Assembly (NCBI GenBank): GCA_002295925.1
Contig: DBGO01000002.1
Span: 62,001-126,000, forward strand
Length of the DNA stretch: 64,000 nt
Reading direction: 5' to 3'
Origin: Flavobacteriales bacterium UBA852
GTDB lineage: Bacteria; Bacteroidota; Bacteroidia; Flavobacteriales_E; Vicingaceae
In this document: one piece after another, positions 15,062 to 24,661 of the stretch
Layout: every line of letters starts with the position of its first letter
Position numbering within the stretch: position 1 is the first letter of the stretch
Position numbers and translations under genes: made by a program
The notes under the pieces: generated by a model
What the model saw: only the letters and a program-made list of their open reading frames with translations
The model's database searches: none
Told to the model about the DNA's origin: nothing

Positions 15062-17859
15062 TTTTCTGCTATTCGAATTATTGTTTTGGTTCCGTGGGCA
15101 TTTGAGTTTACGGTCAATTCTATAAAATAATCGCCTAAGGAATTAATAAAATTTATTCTTCGCTTTAATGCCATTATGGCAAATGATTTTTTTTGCCGGT
15201 TTTCTTTATTAATAGCATTTGCCGCATCTATTCCTATCCCATTATCTTCAATCTCAATACAAAATGTTATTTCGTTGAGTTTATATATTTTTATTTCTAA
15301 TTTTTTTTCACCGGTTTTATGCCTTAAACCATGTTGCAAACTGTTTTCTACAATAGGTTGTGTTATAAGAGACGGAATCAGGTAATCTGATAAATCCATT
15401 TGTTTGTCAATAGTATAGGTTACCTTAACACTGTCTTCAAACCTTGCTTGTTCAAGCTCTATATAATTTTTGAGTATATCCAATTCTTGTTTCAACGAAA
15501 TCATTTCTACTTGTGAGTGCGACAATACACCTCTCATCAGAGTAGAAAATTTTTGCACCATTTTAAACGCTTCATCGGTTTGTTTTTTGGCAATTTTTAA
15601 CTGAATAGAGGATAATGTATTATATACAAAATGCGGGTTCATTTGCGAACGAATAACCGAAAGTTCTGAACGCGCCAAGCGAGTTTTCATTTTTTCTTGC
15701 TTTATTTGTTTAATATTTTCTTTTCTTATTCGCTCTAATTTCTTTTTCTGATACCAATAAATTGTTCCGGTTACTGCACTAAAAACCAACAACATAAACC
15801 ACCACGATTTCCAATACGGTCCGGCTACATAAACCGTAACTTTATTTTGGTCTATAATTCGGCGCTCTTTATTGCTGAGTAAAAAAGTAATATTTGTATA
15901 TCCCTCTGGTAAAAAATTTAACTTTAAAACATATTTCCCTTTGCTGTTTGCCGCAATGGTTAAAGTATCATCATCGTCTATTTGATACCTGATAATATAA
16001 TTGGTAAAAAATGATAAATCTTTATTGGTATTGAAAAATAATTGAATGCCCGAATTTTTATATTTCAAATTAATATCATTGTTGTTTCCGGTAAAACTGT
16101 TCGAAGTGATATTCAATGCTAGCGATTGCTCAAAATTCTTTTGATACAAATTTGCAAAATCTTTCACCACTACAATTTCGTCTTGCGTCAATATAATTAC
16201 ATCATTTTTGTACGGCAATATTTTCACAATTTGAGCACCATTGTTTATTTTATTGATAATCTCTATATTCTTTTCGTTTCGGTTAGTTACCCACACAATT
16301 TTATTGTTATTGTACAATAAATAAGTAGAGTCTTGGTAAAAAGCAACCCCTTGTACATTATTTATGTTTTTGTGCCGATACATAGGTTGTAATCGATTAT
16401 CATACACTATCCCGTTTGTTGAATAAAACAGGTGTTTGCCTTTTATTTTCCCGATGTTTATAATTCGCTTTTTATTTTCGGTTTCTATATTTTTCAACTT
16501 TTGCAAAGCATTTTGCTTAAATACTGCATAACCTGATTTAGTTCCTACAAAATAGCTTTGCAATGTTGTATCTGCATAAATACAAGTATGCCAATAACCG
16601 TTATTTGCTTTTGTTTGTTTTTTAATGTTTTGAAAATCACCGGAAGTTGCACAATAAATATTATCTTTTTCATCTACATAAATAGCTTTAGTCGAATGCA
16701 CCTTGTATACTTCTTCTATCGTATTATTATCAGTATTAATTTTGTATAATCTATCACAATAGGCATATATTTTATTCTTTCGGACATAAATGGATTGCAC
16801 CTCGGCATTGTTTGACAAATTAATTACTTGTGTAGAATCATTTTTCAAATCATAAATTTGGATTCTCCCATGATTTGTGCCTAAAAACAATTTACCCTGA
16901 TGCAAATAAGCAGCAGTAATGTTATCCTTAGGATTATTTTTAATGTTTATATGATGATGCAATATCTTTAATGAAGGTACTTGCAACAAACCGGAAAACT
17001 TAGTTCCCAGCCAAATGTTACCGTATTCATCACCTATTACCGAGTAAACAGTTATATGCTCCAAATGATGTTTCCAATGTTTATTAACTAAATCTATAAT
17101 AGAAATGCCATTATTATGCGCAATTACCATATGATTATCATCTAATTTAGACACACCATAAATTTTAATATTACGCAACCTTGCAGGCAAGTCAAACAGA
17201 CTTATAACCAATTGATTTTCAACATCCAAACCATACAACTTATTATTTGCAATCAAATAATTGTTTGATTGATTAAAAAACACACCCGATATTCTGTTAT
17301 TAAATTCTAAAGTAAAAGCATTACTTCCCAATATATCATTAAATCTTAGCAAATTATTTTGCTGTGATACTAAATACACATTGCGATTATCAATCAAAAA
17401 GCCATGATGGATATACCCTTTATTTATTTGCAGTTTGCTTACTTTTTGCCCATCACTTACATAAACATTTTTTAGCGTTGATATATATATTTTATTATTA
17501 TTTACAACAAAACTGTTTATTTGTTGTTTCATTTTTGCAGATGCAACCAACTGTAAGCTGTCATTAACTACCTTATAAACATTATCTGAAAAGCTTAAAA
17601 CATGAATTTGACCATTATTTAGATAAAACTTATGAAAAACCTCGTTTTCTTTAGACTTTATTTTTGAAAATACTTTGCCGGTAAAATAAAATACGCCCTT
17701 TTCGGATGCTATAATAATTTTATTTTCATTTTTCAACTCCAACACATCATACACAGTACCAAAATGCTGATACTTTACGTGCATTACATCCATTGCATTT
17801 GATAATACATGACCGGAAATAAATAAAAGAAGAATAAGCAAGCGAAAAAGCATAGACAA
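15058..17859 (-). CDS. Beta-propeller sensor histidine kinase of the LytS (His_kinase) type
   Basis: A 933-residue membrane kinase partnered with the LytTR regulator. After a signal peptide come repeated WD-like beta-propeller units over about 30-590 (e.g. SVIGDEYGNIWLGTKFSGLL, a two-component-regulator propeller motif), a Y_Y_Y-type beta-sandwich (about 595-680), one membrane helix (about 684-705), a coiled coil, the LytS-type phosphoacceptor region QMNPHFVYNTLSSIQ (His near 740) and a HATPase domain with ENSLQHG and DNGIGID. This is the hybrid-free version of the propeller sensors that Bacteroidota use for extracellular cues. The frame begins with TTG at 17859, but a TAnnTTTG element covers that codon, so the ATG at 17853 is the more likely start and would be almost leaderless. 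The ligand is unknown. Confidence 0.93.
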   Translation of the reverse strand: MSMLFRLLILLLFISGHVLSNAMDVMHVKYQHFGTVYDVLELKNENKIIIASEKGVFYFTGKVFSKIKSKENEVFHKFYLNNGQIHVLSFSDNVYKVVNDSLQLVASAKMKQQINSFVVNNNKIYISTLKNVYVSDGQKVSKLQINKGYIHHGFLIDNRNVYLVSQQNNLLRFNDILGSNAFTLEFNNRISGVFFNQSNNYLIANNKLYGLDVENQLVISLFDLPARLRNIKIYGVSKLDDNHMVIAHNNGISIIDLVNKHWKHHLEHITVYSVIGDEYGNIWLGTKFSGLLQVPSLKILHHHINIKNNPKDNITAAYLHQGKLFLGTNHGRIQIYDLKNDSTQVINLSNNAEVQSIYVRKNKIYAYCDRLYKINTDNNTIEEVYKVHSTKAIYVDEKDNIYCATSGDFQNIKKQTKANNGYWHTCIYADTTLQSYFVGTKSGYAVFKQNALQKLKNIETENKKRIINIGKIKGKHLFYSTNGIVYDNRLQPMYRHKNINNVQGVAFYQDSTYLLYNNNKIVWVTNRNEKNIEIINKINNGAQIVKILPYKNDVIILTQDEIVVVKDFANLYQKNFEQSLALNITSNSFTGNNNDINLKYKNSGIQLFFNTNKDLSFFTNYIIRYQIDDDDTLTIAANSKGKYVLKLNFLPEGYTNITFLLSNKERRIIDQNKVTVYVAGPYWKSWWFMLLVFSAVTGTIYWYQKKKLERIRKENIKQIKQEKMKTRLARSELSVIRSQMNPHFVYNTLSSIQLKIAKKQTDEAFKMVQKFSTLMRGVLSHSQVEMISLKQELDILKNYIELEQARFEDSVKVTYTIDKQMDLSDYLIPSLITQPIVENSLQHGLRHKTGEKKLEIKIYKLNEITFCIEIEDNGIGIDAANAINKENRQKKSFAIMALKRRINFINSLGDYFIELTVNSNAHGTKTIIRIAEK

Positions 17860-17864
17860 AAATA
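17857..17864 (-). promoter_or_regulatory. Putative -7 element of the sensor kinase-LytTR operon
   Basis: TATTTTTG on the minus strand matches TAnnTTTG and ends 3 bases before the ATG at 17853. No convincing -33 element is seen, so this could be chance; if real, the mRNA is leaderless or nearly so. Confidence 0.3.
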
Positions 17865-17995
17865 GGCAAAATAATCGCGGCTAATTTTTCATTCAGAAAT
17901 AATACATGTCGTTCAGAAAGTATTTTATTAAAAAATTATATCAACCACTTTTCTTTGCCTTGAAAATTAAAAAATCAAACACAAACTTTTTAACA

Positions 17996-19093
17996 ATGAA
18001 AAAATTCAGTATTACTCTTTGTTCATTACTTATGATTAGCAGCATAGCCAATGCACAATTAAGCAATATTAAGAATAAAGTAAAATCGAACATATCCGGT
18101 TCGAACAAACAAAAGTCGGTAAAAAAACAAAAGACTTACACACTTGAAGAAATTAATGCCAATCCTTATGTAGATTATGATAGAGTGGTGGTGACTGAAA
18201 ATGGACCTGTTATTTTTAAAGGCGTATATAAGAACGGGTTTACAGACGATATTGGTTTTTCAGGGGTGTACTATCTTAATTCATACGCAATTGTACAACC
18301 GGCAAATCATTTTAGCCATGATACAACTAAGCTTTACATAGGTTTTTCAATTAATTACAACCAAGAAAAACACAACATGCAAGTTTACTGGGAAAAAAAC
18401 GATTCTAATTACGCAATGGTTCCCGAAAGATATCATTCATCTGCTGATAAAGGTAATGTGATGTTTCAAATGGGAATGTCAGGAGGACCAGAAAGTTATT
18501 ATAATGCTGAGTGTTTAGTTCTTGAGCCGGGAACATTTTTAGTAGGTGCCTATGTATATCATAAAAACGATAAAGAAGGACACGCTTGGATGAATAATGT
18601 AACTCCCGAATCTTTTGTAATAGCCTCTAAAGACACTTCAAAATTTAAAGATTATCAAAAAAATCCGGAATATACATCTAAAGTGGTTTTTGAAAAATAT
18701 GATGCTTTAAGAGCAGCTTGGAAAAATCAAGAAATTAAAGATGCCAAGCCACTCCCTGCAGAAGGCATGAAAAACGCCCAACTTAAAAATGAAGCTACTA
18801 ACCTTATTACCCAACATGCCAAAGGTTACAAATGGAAAGAAACCGTTGAGTATGCCTATATTACATCCGGCGAATGGGAAATAAAAAGACATCCTTTAAC
18901 CGGAATACCGATAAAACGCATTGCCAAAGCTATCGTTGTAATGAAAACACCACAAGGAAACTATAAACGCGAAGGATTTTACATTGCACAAGACCACACC
19001 GGAAATAACCAATACGGAAAAACGTATATGCTTTACAACGATCAAAGAATATACTATGTAAACCCTAAGGATGCTTTTCAATATAAAAACTAA
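17996..19093 (+). CDS. Secreted protein of unknown function
   Basis: The frame is open from 17906, but the ATG at 17996 starts a standard signal peptide (MKKFSITLCSLLMISSIANAQ), giving a 365-residue exported protein. The mature part begins with a basic, serine/lysine-rich stretch and then a mixed alpha/beta region with no family I recognise. It has no C-terminal T9SS sorting domain and no lipobox, so it is expected to be periplasmic. It is divergent from the LytS-type kinase and followed by two T9SS cargo genes on the same strand. Possible regulation by the neighbouring LytTR system is an inference from position only. Confidence 0.8.
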   Translation: MKKFSITLCSLLMISSIANAQLSNIKNKVKSNISGSNKQKSVKKQKTYTLEEINANPYVDYDRVVVTENGPVIFKGVYKNGFTDDIGFSGVYYLNSYAIVQPANHFSHDTTKLYIGFSINYNQEKHNMQVYWEKNDSNYAMVPERYHSSADKGNVMFQMGMSGGPESYYNAECLVLEPGTFLVGAYVYHKNDKEGHAWMNNVTPESFVIASKDTSKFKDYQKNPEYTSKVVFEKYDALRAAWKNQEIKDAKPLPAEGMKNAQLKNEATNLITQHAKGYKWKETVEYAYITSGEWEIKRHPLTGIPIKRIAKAIVVMKTPQGNYKREGFYIAQDHTGNNQYGKTYMLYNDQRIYYVNPKDAFQYKN

Positions 19094-19125
19094 TCAATTC
19101 AATCTATAAATTAAAAATTAAAAAA

Positions 19126-20676
19126 ATGAGAAAAATTTACACAACAATTTTAGCAGCGGCACTAGGTTTTTCTGCTACAGCACAAACCATTATCTACGTA
19201 AATGATGATGCAACAGGTAACAATGACGGTACTTCTTGGACAGATGCTTATACCGATTTAAATGATGCGTTAGTTCTTGCTGGAAACTCAAATAATTATA
19301 CTGGAGCTGAAATATGGATTGCAGAAGGTTTTTATACACGAACATCATCTAATGAATCTTTTGGCGTAGGTAATGATGTACTGTTGTATGGTGGTTTTGC
19401 CGGAACAGAAACAGCTATTAATCAAAGAGATATTCAAAACCACCCAACCATTATAAGTGGAGATGTAGATTGGAATGACACTGGAGTTCCAAGCAGTACA
19501 AATTCAAGCATGGCAAATAATGCAAAAAACGTTTTTGTGGTTTATAGTTATAACCGTGCCTTGTTTGATGGTTTAATTATAGAACACGCTTTTAGTACTA
19601 ACGCAGCAGGTGGAGGAATATATATTAATAATGGTGCAACAAATGTGCAAATTTCTAACTGTATTATTAGAGAAAATGTTGCCATGAATAGAGCCGGAGT
19701 GTTATATTATGCTTATGCTCCAAGTTCATTTTATATGTTTAACAATAGAATTGAAAATAATGTAAATACAGATGCTAATAGTTCTTACACCATTGAATAT
19801 AGAATGGCATCTAATAATTCTTTAAATACTTTTAGTGGGGATGCTCATTTTGTAAACAATTTGTTTAAGCATAATATATCAGAATCTACAAACTCTTATG
19901 CTACTTGTGCTAGGTTTACAGCTTTTAATGGAAGTGAAATTTACTTATACTTAACCAATAACACGTTTATTGATAATCACCAAACAGCCACAGGACAAAT
20001 ACCTCTTATCGGTTATGAGTTTTCAGGTTCCGGATCTGCCTTTCATCCTTTGGTTGACAATAATATTTTTTATAACAACTCTGGAGCTAACCTTATTTTT
20101 GCTCAGTTAACAAATGTAAACGGTACTTTTGATTTGAATACAGGTTCAAATCAAAATATTCAAGATTTTTATGATGCTCTAACAATGCAAAATACTCACA
20201 TTGTAAACTCATCTCCTTTTGTAGATTATGCTAATGGAGATTTAACACCAATTGCTGCTTATCAAAATATTGGAGATACAACATTTTACGATAGTCAATA
20301 TTTAAGTATTCCTATAGCAGGGCAAGCATACCCAACAACAGATTTGGCAGGAAACCCAAGATTTGACGCACAAGGAAATTTAGCCATTGGAGCTTATCAA
20401 TCCGTCGCTTCTACAGGCATAAATTTCAACAACAATACAAATAAAATAACTTTATACCCTAACCCGGCTATACATAGTTTCACTATTGATTTATCAAATT
20501 CTCAACCGGCTAAAACCATTATCATTAAAGATGTTGCCGGAAAAGTTATCTATAATAAAAATGTTACAAACATAACACAAACTACAATAGATACAGAAGG
20601 ATGGAGTAATGGAATATATTTAATTACTGTCATTACCGAACAATCAATTATTACAAAGAAATTAATTAAAAAATAA
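19126..20676 (+). CDS. T9SS-exported parallel beta-helix protein
   Basis: A 516-residue secreted protein. A signal peptide ends at ATAQ (residue 20). The start of the mature protein, IYVNDDATGNNDGTSWTDAYTDLNDAL, is the classic opening of right-handed beta-helix (pectate-lyase-fold, DUF1565-like) proteins, and short NN/ISN/IIREN turns follow as helix coils through about residue 400. The last about 80 residues form a T9SS type A sorting domain (ITLYPNPAIHSFTIDLSN ... GIYLITVITEQSIITKKLIKK). This predicts secretion across the outer membrane and surface attachment or release. No catalytic residues of a polysaccharide lyase are obvious, so an adhesive or binding role is as likely as an enzyme. Confidence 0.9.
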   Translation: MRKIYTTILAAALGFSATAQTIIYVNDDATGNNDGTSWTDAYTDLNDALVLAGNSNNYTGAEIWIAEGFYTRTSSNESFGVGNDVLLYGGFAGTETAINQRDIQNHPTIISGDVDWNDTGVPSSTNSSMANNAKNVFVVYSYNRALFDGLIIEHAFSTNAAGGGIYINNGATNVQISNCIIRENVAMNRAGVLYYAYAPSSFYMFNNRIENNVNTDANSSYTIEYRMASNNSLNTFSGDAHFVNNLFKHNISESTNSYATCARFTAFNGSEIYLYLTNNTFIDNHQTATGQIPLIGYEFSGSGSAFHPLVDNNIFYNNSGANLIFAQLTNVNGTFDLNTGSNQNIQDFYDALTMQNTHIVNSSPFVDYANGDLTPIAAYQNIGDTTFYDSQYLSIPIAGQAYPTTDLAGNPRFDAQGNLAIGAYQSVASTGINFNNNTNKITLYPNPAIHSFTIDLSNSQPAKTIIIKDVAGKVIYNKNVTNITQTTIDTEGWSNGIYLITVITEQSIITKKLIKK

Positions 20677-20694
20677 CCCTCTAAAATTACATAA

Positions 20695-21711
20695 ATGAAA
20701 ACTATTAAATTTTTATTACCAGCAATTGTAATCTTACTAAGTATTAATAAATCGTCTGCTCAGTTATACTCAGCAACAGACAGCATGACTTTTACATCTC
20801 AAAACAACACGGTATCCGATTGGGGAAGAGGCTTCTTATTTTATCCAAATATTGATATATACATTTCAAAAATTGGAAAACTTGTTCCTTCAAATACAGG
20901 TAATTACAAATGGGCAATTTGGGATTACAACAACCAAACTATTGTTTACCAACAAACAAGCTTACAAAGCTACGCGGGACAGTACATATACGAACCAACC
21001 GACTCAATTATCAAGTTAACTGCCAACACTTATTATATATTAATACTTTATTCAGACAGTGGCAGTTATTATTATGATATCAATTCAAGTAATCAACTCA
21101 ACTCAAACCTAACTTACATTCAAATGAATTTCTGCAACAATTGCGCCGCCACTACCGGATTCCCTGCAATCGATCTTGCCAATGCATTTTACGGAATGCC
21201 CGATTTTTTATTCGAAACTTGCATTCCCTTTGACAACTCAACCACTGTCAGTTCAAATGTTATCACAGCCAATCAAAACAATGCATCTTATCAATGGCTG
21301 AATTGTGATAATAATTATGCTCCAATACCAGGCGATACCAATCAAAGTTTCATTGCTCAATCGAATGGCAATTATGCTTGTCAAATTACATATAACGGAT
21401 GTACAGACACGACAAATTGTGTTAATATAAACTCTATTGTTACATCCGTAGATAATGTATTTGATAAAAATGAGCAATTAATTAACATTTATCCAAATCC
21501 GGTTACCAATGCATTTACCATTAAACTAAAAAATAATGCTTCTGTAAAAAATATTACAGTAAAAGATGTTACCGGAAAATTAATTTATGAAAACCATAAA
21601 TTAAATGAATCAAAATTGACTGTTGATACTGAATTATGGAATAAAGGTATTTATTTCGTTTCTTATACCGCAAACGGAACACCATATATGATTAAGTTGA
21701 TTAAAAAGTAA
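20695..21711 (+). CDS. T9SS-exported protein with beta-sandwich and Ig-like domains
   Basis: A 338-residue secreted protein lying 18 bases after the beta-helix gene and probably in the same operon. The signal peptide ends near SSAQ (residue 23). An N-terminal beta-sandwich (about 24-180), with GNYKWAIWDYNNQTIVYQQTSL, resembles choice-of-anchor or DUF4082-like modules. A PKD/Ig-like module follows (about 185-250; ASYQWLNCD ... NGNYACQITYNGC), of the kind common in Bacteroidota surface proteins, then a T9SS type A sorting domain (NIYPNPVTNAFTIKLKN to MIKLIKK). It is closed by a terminator at 21744-21772. The function is not evident; its location is the cell surface or outside. Confidence 0.88.
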   Translation: MKTIKFLLPAIVILLSINKSSAQLYSATDSMTFTSQNNTVSDWGRGFLFYPNIDIYISKIGKLVPSNTGNYKWAIWDYNNQTIVYQQTSLQSYAGQYIYEPTDSIIKLTANTYYILILYSDSGSYYYDINSSNQLNSNLTYIQMNFCNNCAATTGFPAIDLANAFYGMPDFLFETCIPFDNSTTVSSNVITANQNNASYQWLNCDNNYAPIPGDTNQSFIAQSNGNYACQITYNGCTDTTNCVNINSIVTSVDNVFDKNEQLINIYPNPVTNAFTIKLKNNASVKNITVKDVTGKLIYENHKLNESKLTVDTELWNKGIYFVSYTANGTPYMIKLIKK

Positions 21712-21743
21712 TTTACCTTTTATTTTTCATAGTGTTTTAAAGG

Positions 21744-21772
21744 GGGCTGCCATTCTAGGCAGTCCTTTTTTT
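21744..21772 (+). terminator. Intrinsic terminator after the T9SS gene pair
   Basis: An 8-bp stem (with one G-U pair) around a 6-base loop, GGGCTGCC attcta GGCAGTCC, is followed by seven T residues. The T-run runs into the stop codon of the convergent gene. Confidence 0.85.
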
Positions 21773-23195
21773 AATATCTGCGCAAGGAGTTATTTCTGAA
21801 TACAGCCAATAAACGGTCAAAATTTTCGCTTTGTTGTCTGAAATAAACAAATATGTAATAATCGTTTTCGGTTTGGCTGTAACTGCCTTCCATATCGGTT
21901 AAATCTACCTTACCCCCATCGTTATCTCGCACATAAGCATAATAATAATTGTAATAACCTTGTTTTAGCCACAGTTCATTTTCAAATTTTTGAGTTTGCG
22001 CATTCCATTTCATTTCATATTCGGGCAAAATTTCCCAATTGGTTAAACCGCCAAAAATGTAAACCTTACCATTGTTAAATTGATTTACCGTTTGCAGCGA
22101 AAATTTTGTCATAAAATAATCTGCCTCTACATCAATATTTTCTTTCGAAGATTCGGTTCTGTTAATGTAAAATTTACCGTTGATGTCGGGCTCTTGAAAA
22201 TATTGCTTAAACCCACGTTGTTGTGAAGTAATCAACTCTGCCTCTACTCTATTGTTTTTCAAAGTGTATTTTTTTACATATTTCGAGTTGTATTTAAAAT
22301 TGGATATATCAAACGACCTGAATTCATTTAATCCGAAAAAAGTATTTTCATCTTCATAATCATACATCAACAGGCGGTCATTAATGTACTTGGGTTTTAA
22401 ATCTACTTTGGCATTATCCATTCTGAAATTCTGACTCACAATAACTTTTATCTCTTCATAAATATTGGTAACAGGTAATTCGTCAAATATTTGTAACGAA
22501 AAGTCCACTTCTTGTTTGGTAAAACGGTACTCGGCTTTGGTTGCCGGATGAATAGCAATAGAATCCAATTCTACATATTTATTTTCTTGCACATAAAAAC
22601 GTTTGGTAATCACCGGTTTGCCTTCATTATTTTTAACTACCAACAAATAATTTCCCGATTTAAGCAAAGTAGTATATTCGTTTGGAAAATCTACCTTGTA
22701 ATGAATATACGAAATATAAGTATTGAATGAAAAAGCATAATCGTTGATAAAATCTCCCGAAAAACCTTGCAAATATTGTTGCTGAGGAATATTGGAAGGT
22801 GTCCAGTCGGCATTGCAATATATAATATCGTAGGTGTAAGTTTTAAATACAGCGGCTAAATCATCAAACTCTAACCGTAGTTTTTGATTTGAATTTAAAG
22901 TAATCACAGGCAAATTCAATTCTTTAAAGGTATTGGCAGCATCATTAAGATTGTATAATTGAACGGTTTTTATACTATCCGAATAAACATAATCCGAATA
23001 GCGCATAAACTCCTCTGTAAAATACTCCTCTGCTGTATCTTGTGTTATTACTTGTTGTGCCGTATCTCGCGGCGTATCAATAGTTACCTCGGGCAAAGCT
23101 TCTTTGGCAGAGCGGCAAGAAAACAGCCCCAAAAAAGATATCAACAATATAATTAGATAAAATAAGTAATTTATTCGATAAAAAAAGTAAATCAT
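21771..23195 (-). CDS. T9SS plug-type lipoprotein (DUF5103 family)
   Basis: A 474-residue lipoprotein: an N-terminal hydrophobic segment ends in the lipobox LFSC (Cys27) and RSAKEALPE follows. The mature protein contains the blocks VQLYNLNDAANTFKELNLPVI, LRLEFDDLAAVFKTYTYDIIYCNADWTPSN, YSFNTYISYIHYKVDFPN-type and the C-terminal GYYNYYYAYVRDN of the DUF5103 family, whose Flavobacterium johnsoniae member (Plug) occludes the SprA translocon of the type IX secretion system. The C-terminal half also has an E-set-like sandwich. The family match is clear to me; functional equivalence to Plug is knowledge-based inference. It diverges from nqrA and is convergent with T9SS cargo genes, which is fitting but may be coincidental. 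Confidence 0.88.
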   Translation of the reverse strand: MIYFFYRINYLFYLIILLISFLGLFSCRSAKEALPEVTIDTPRDTAQQVITQDTAEEYFTEEFMRYSDYVYSDSIKTVQLYNLNDAANTFKELNLPVITLNSNQKLRLEFDDLAAVFKTYTYDIIYCNADWTPSNIPQQQYLQGFSGDFINDYAFSFNTYISYIHYKVDFPNEYTTLLKSGNYLLVVKNNEGKPVITKRFYVQENKYVELDSIAIHPATKAEYRFTKQEVDFSLQIFDELPVTNIYEEIKVIVSQNFRMDNAKVDLKPKYINDRLLMYDYEDENTFFGLNEFRSFDISNFKYNSKYVKKYTLKNNRVEAELITSQQRGFKQYFQEPDINGKFYINRTESSKENIDVEADYFMTKFSLQTVNQFNNGKVYIFGGLTNWEILPEYEMKWNAQTQKFENELWLKQGYYNYYYAYVRDNDGGKVDLTDMEGSYSQTENDYYIFVYFRQQSENFDRLLAVFRNNSLRRY

Positions 23196-23234
23196 ACTAT
23201 AAGATTAAAGGGGAATAAATTTTACTAAAAATGT

Positions 23235-23264
23235 TTTGTCAAGCCGTACAAATTTATAAATTTG
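23235..23264 (+). promoter_or_regulatory. nqr operon promoter, overlapping a divergent element
   Basis: TTTG (23235-23238), an 18-base spacer and TAAATTTG (23257-23264) fit the Bacteroidota consensus 21 bases before nqrA. The -7 element abuts its exact mirror on the other strand, giving the perfect palindrome CAAATTTATAAATTTG (23249-23264); the minus-strand half could serve the plug-type gene, though no -33 element is seen on that side. Confidence 0.65.
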
Positions 23265-23285
23265 CCCAACATTTAATCTAAAAAA

Positions 23286-24644
23286 ATGTCAAAAACCGTT
23301 AAGATTAAAAAAGGCGCCGACATAAAATTGGTTGGTAAAGCCGAAAAAATTTATGCCGATTATACACCGGCATTCGAATCTGTTTCAATAAAACCAACTG
23401 ACTTTCATGGTGTTATTCCAAAAGTTTTAGCCAAACCGGGTACAAAAGTAAAAGCCGGAACTCCATTGTTTTATGACAAAGACAATCCTAAGGTGAAATT
23501 TTGCTCACCTGTTTCGGGCGAGGTTTCGGAAATTGTACGTGGTGAAAAACGTCGTATTTTGGAATTCCGCATTAAAGTTGACGGTAAAAACGAATACGAA
23601 ACATTTTCTGTTGGCGATTTAAGTAACCTTACCGGCGAGCAAATAAAAGAAATTATGCTCGAACGCGGTTTGTGGCCATTTGTTATCCAACGTCCTTTTG
23701 ACGTTATTGCCAATCCTGATGATGAACCAAAAGCAATTTTCATCTCGGCTTTTGATTCCAATCCATTGGCTCCGGACAACGATTTCATTCTGCATGGTCA
23801 AGCCGAACTTTTCCAATTAGGTATTGACCTTATAGCCAAATTAACCAAAGGTAAAGTACACTTAAATGTTTCGGGCAACCAAAAACCCGATGATGTATTC
23901 TTAAATACCAAAAATGTACAAATAAATAAAATATACGGGCCACATCCCGCAGGTAATGTTGGGGTTCAAATTCACCACATCGACCCAATCAACAAAGGTG
24001 ATATTGTTTGGACACTTAAACCACAAGACATCTTAACTATTGCTCGAACATTTAAAGAAGGTAAATTAGATTTATCCAGAGTAATAGCTGTTTGCGGAAG
24101 CGGAATTAAAAAACCTCGTTACTACAAAACTATTGCCGGGGTACCGGTTTCAGAGTTTTTAAAAGATAATCTTAAAACCGACAGAGAATACCGTGTTGTC
24201 AGCGGAAATCCGTTAACCGGTGAAAAAGTTGCCGAAGATAATTATTTAGGATTTTACCACTATCAACTTACGGTAATTCCCGAAGGAAATCATTACCAAT
24301 TCTTAGGTTGGTTAGCGCCAAACTTTAATAAATTCAGTTTAAACAGAACTTTCTTCAGCTGGTTAATGCCAAATAAAGAATACGATTTGGATACCAATAT
24401 GAACGGTGAAGAACGTGCTTTTGTAGTAACCGGCGAATACGAAAAAGTATTTCCATTTGATATTTATCCGGTACATTTGGTAAAAGCGGCCATTATTCAA
24501 GACATAGAAGCATTAGAGAATTTGGGTATTTACGAAGTAGCACCCGAAGACTATGCGCTATGCGAATTTGCTTGTACATCAAAAATTCCTTCGCAAAAAA
24601 TTATTCGTGAAGGATTGGATTTAGTGAAAAAAGAATGTGCTTAA
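23286..24644 (+). CDS. nqrA: Na+-translocating NADH:quinone reductase subunit A
   Basis: The cytoplasmic subunit of the NQR complex, which oxidises NADH, reduces quinone and pumps Na+. The N-terminal KIKKGADIKLVGKAEK and TDFHGVIPKVLAKPGTKVKAGTPLF are typical of NqrA, with its biotinyl/lipoyl-like hybrid motif, followed by the Rossmann-like region AIFISAFDSNPLAPDNDF and the C-terminal CEFACTSKIPSQKIIREGLDLV motif. Its length of 452 residues is usual. It is the first of six genes (A-F) in order on one strand with gaps of 17-39 bases, behind a good promoter. The full set indicates that the organism builds a sodium motive force during respiration. Confidence 0.97.
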   Translation: MSKTVKIKKGADIKLVGKAEKIYADYTPAFESVSIKPTDFHGVIPKVLAKPGTKVKAGTPLFYDKDNPKVKFCSPVSGEVSEIVRGEKRRILEFRIKVDGKNEYETFSVGDLSNLTGEQIKEIMLERGLWPFVIQRPFDVIANPDDEPKAIFISAFDSNPLAPDNDFILHGQAELFQLGIDLIAKLTKGKVHLNVSGNQKPDDVFLNTKNVQINKIYGPHPAGNVGVQIHHIDPINKGDIVWTLKPQDILTIARTFKEGKLDLSRVIAVCGSGIKKPRYYKTIAGVPVSEFLKDNLKTDREYRVVSGNPLTGEKVAEDNYLGFYHYQLTVIPEGNHYQFLGWLAPNFNKFSLNRTFFSWLMPNKEYDLDTNMNGEERAFVVTGEYEKVFPFDIYPVHLVKAAIIQDIEALENLGIYEVAPEDYALCEFACTSKIPSQKIIREGLDLVKKECA

Positions 24645-24661
24645 ATTAAAACATCAGGTAA

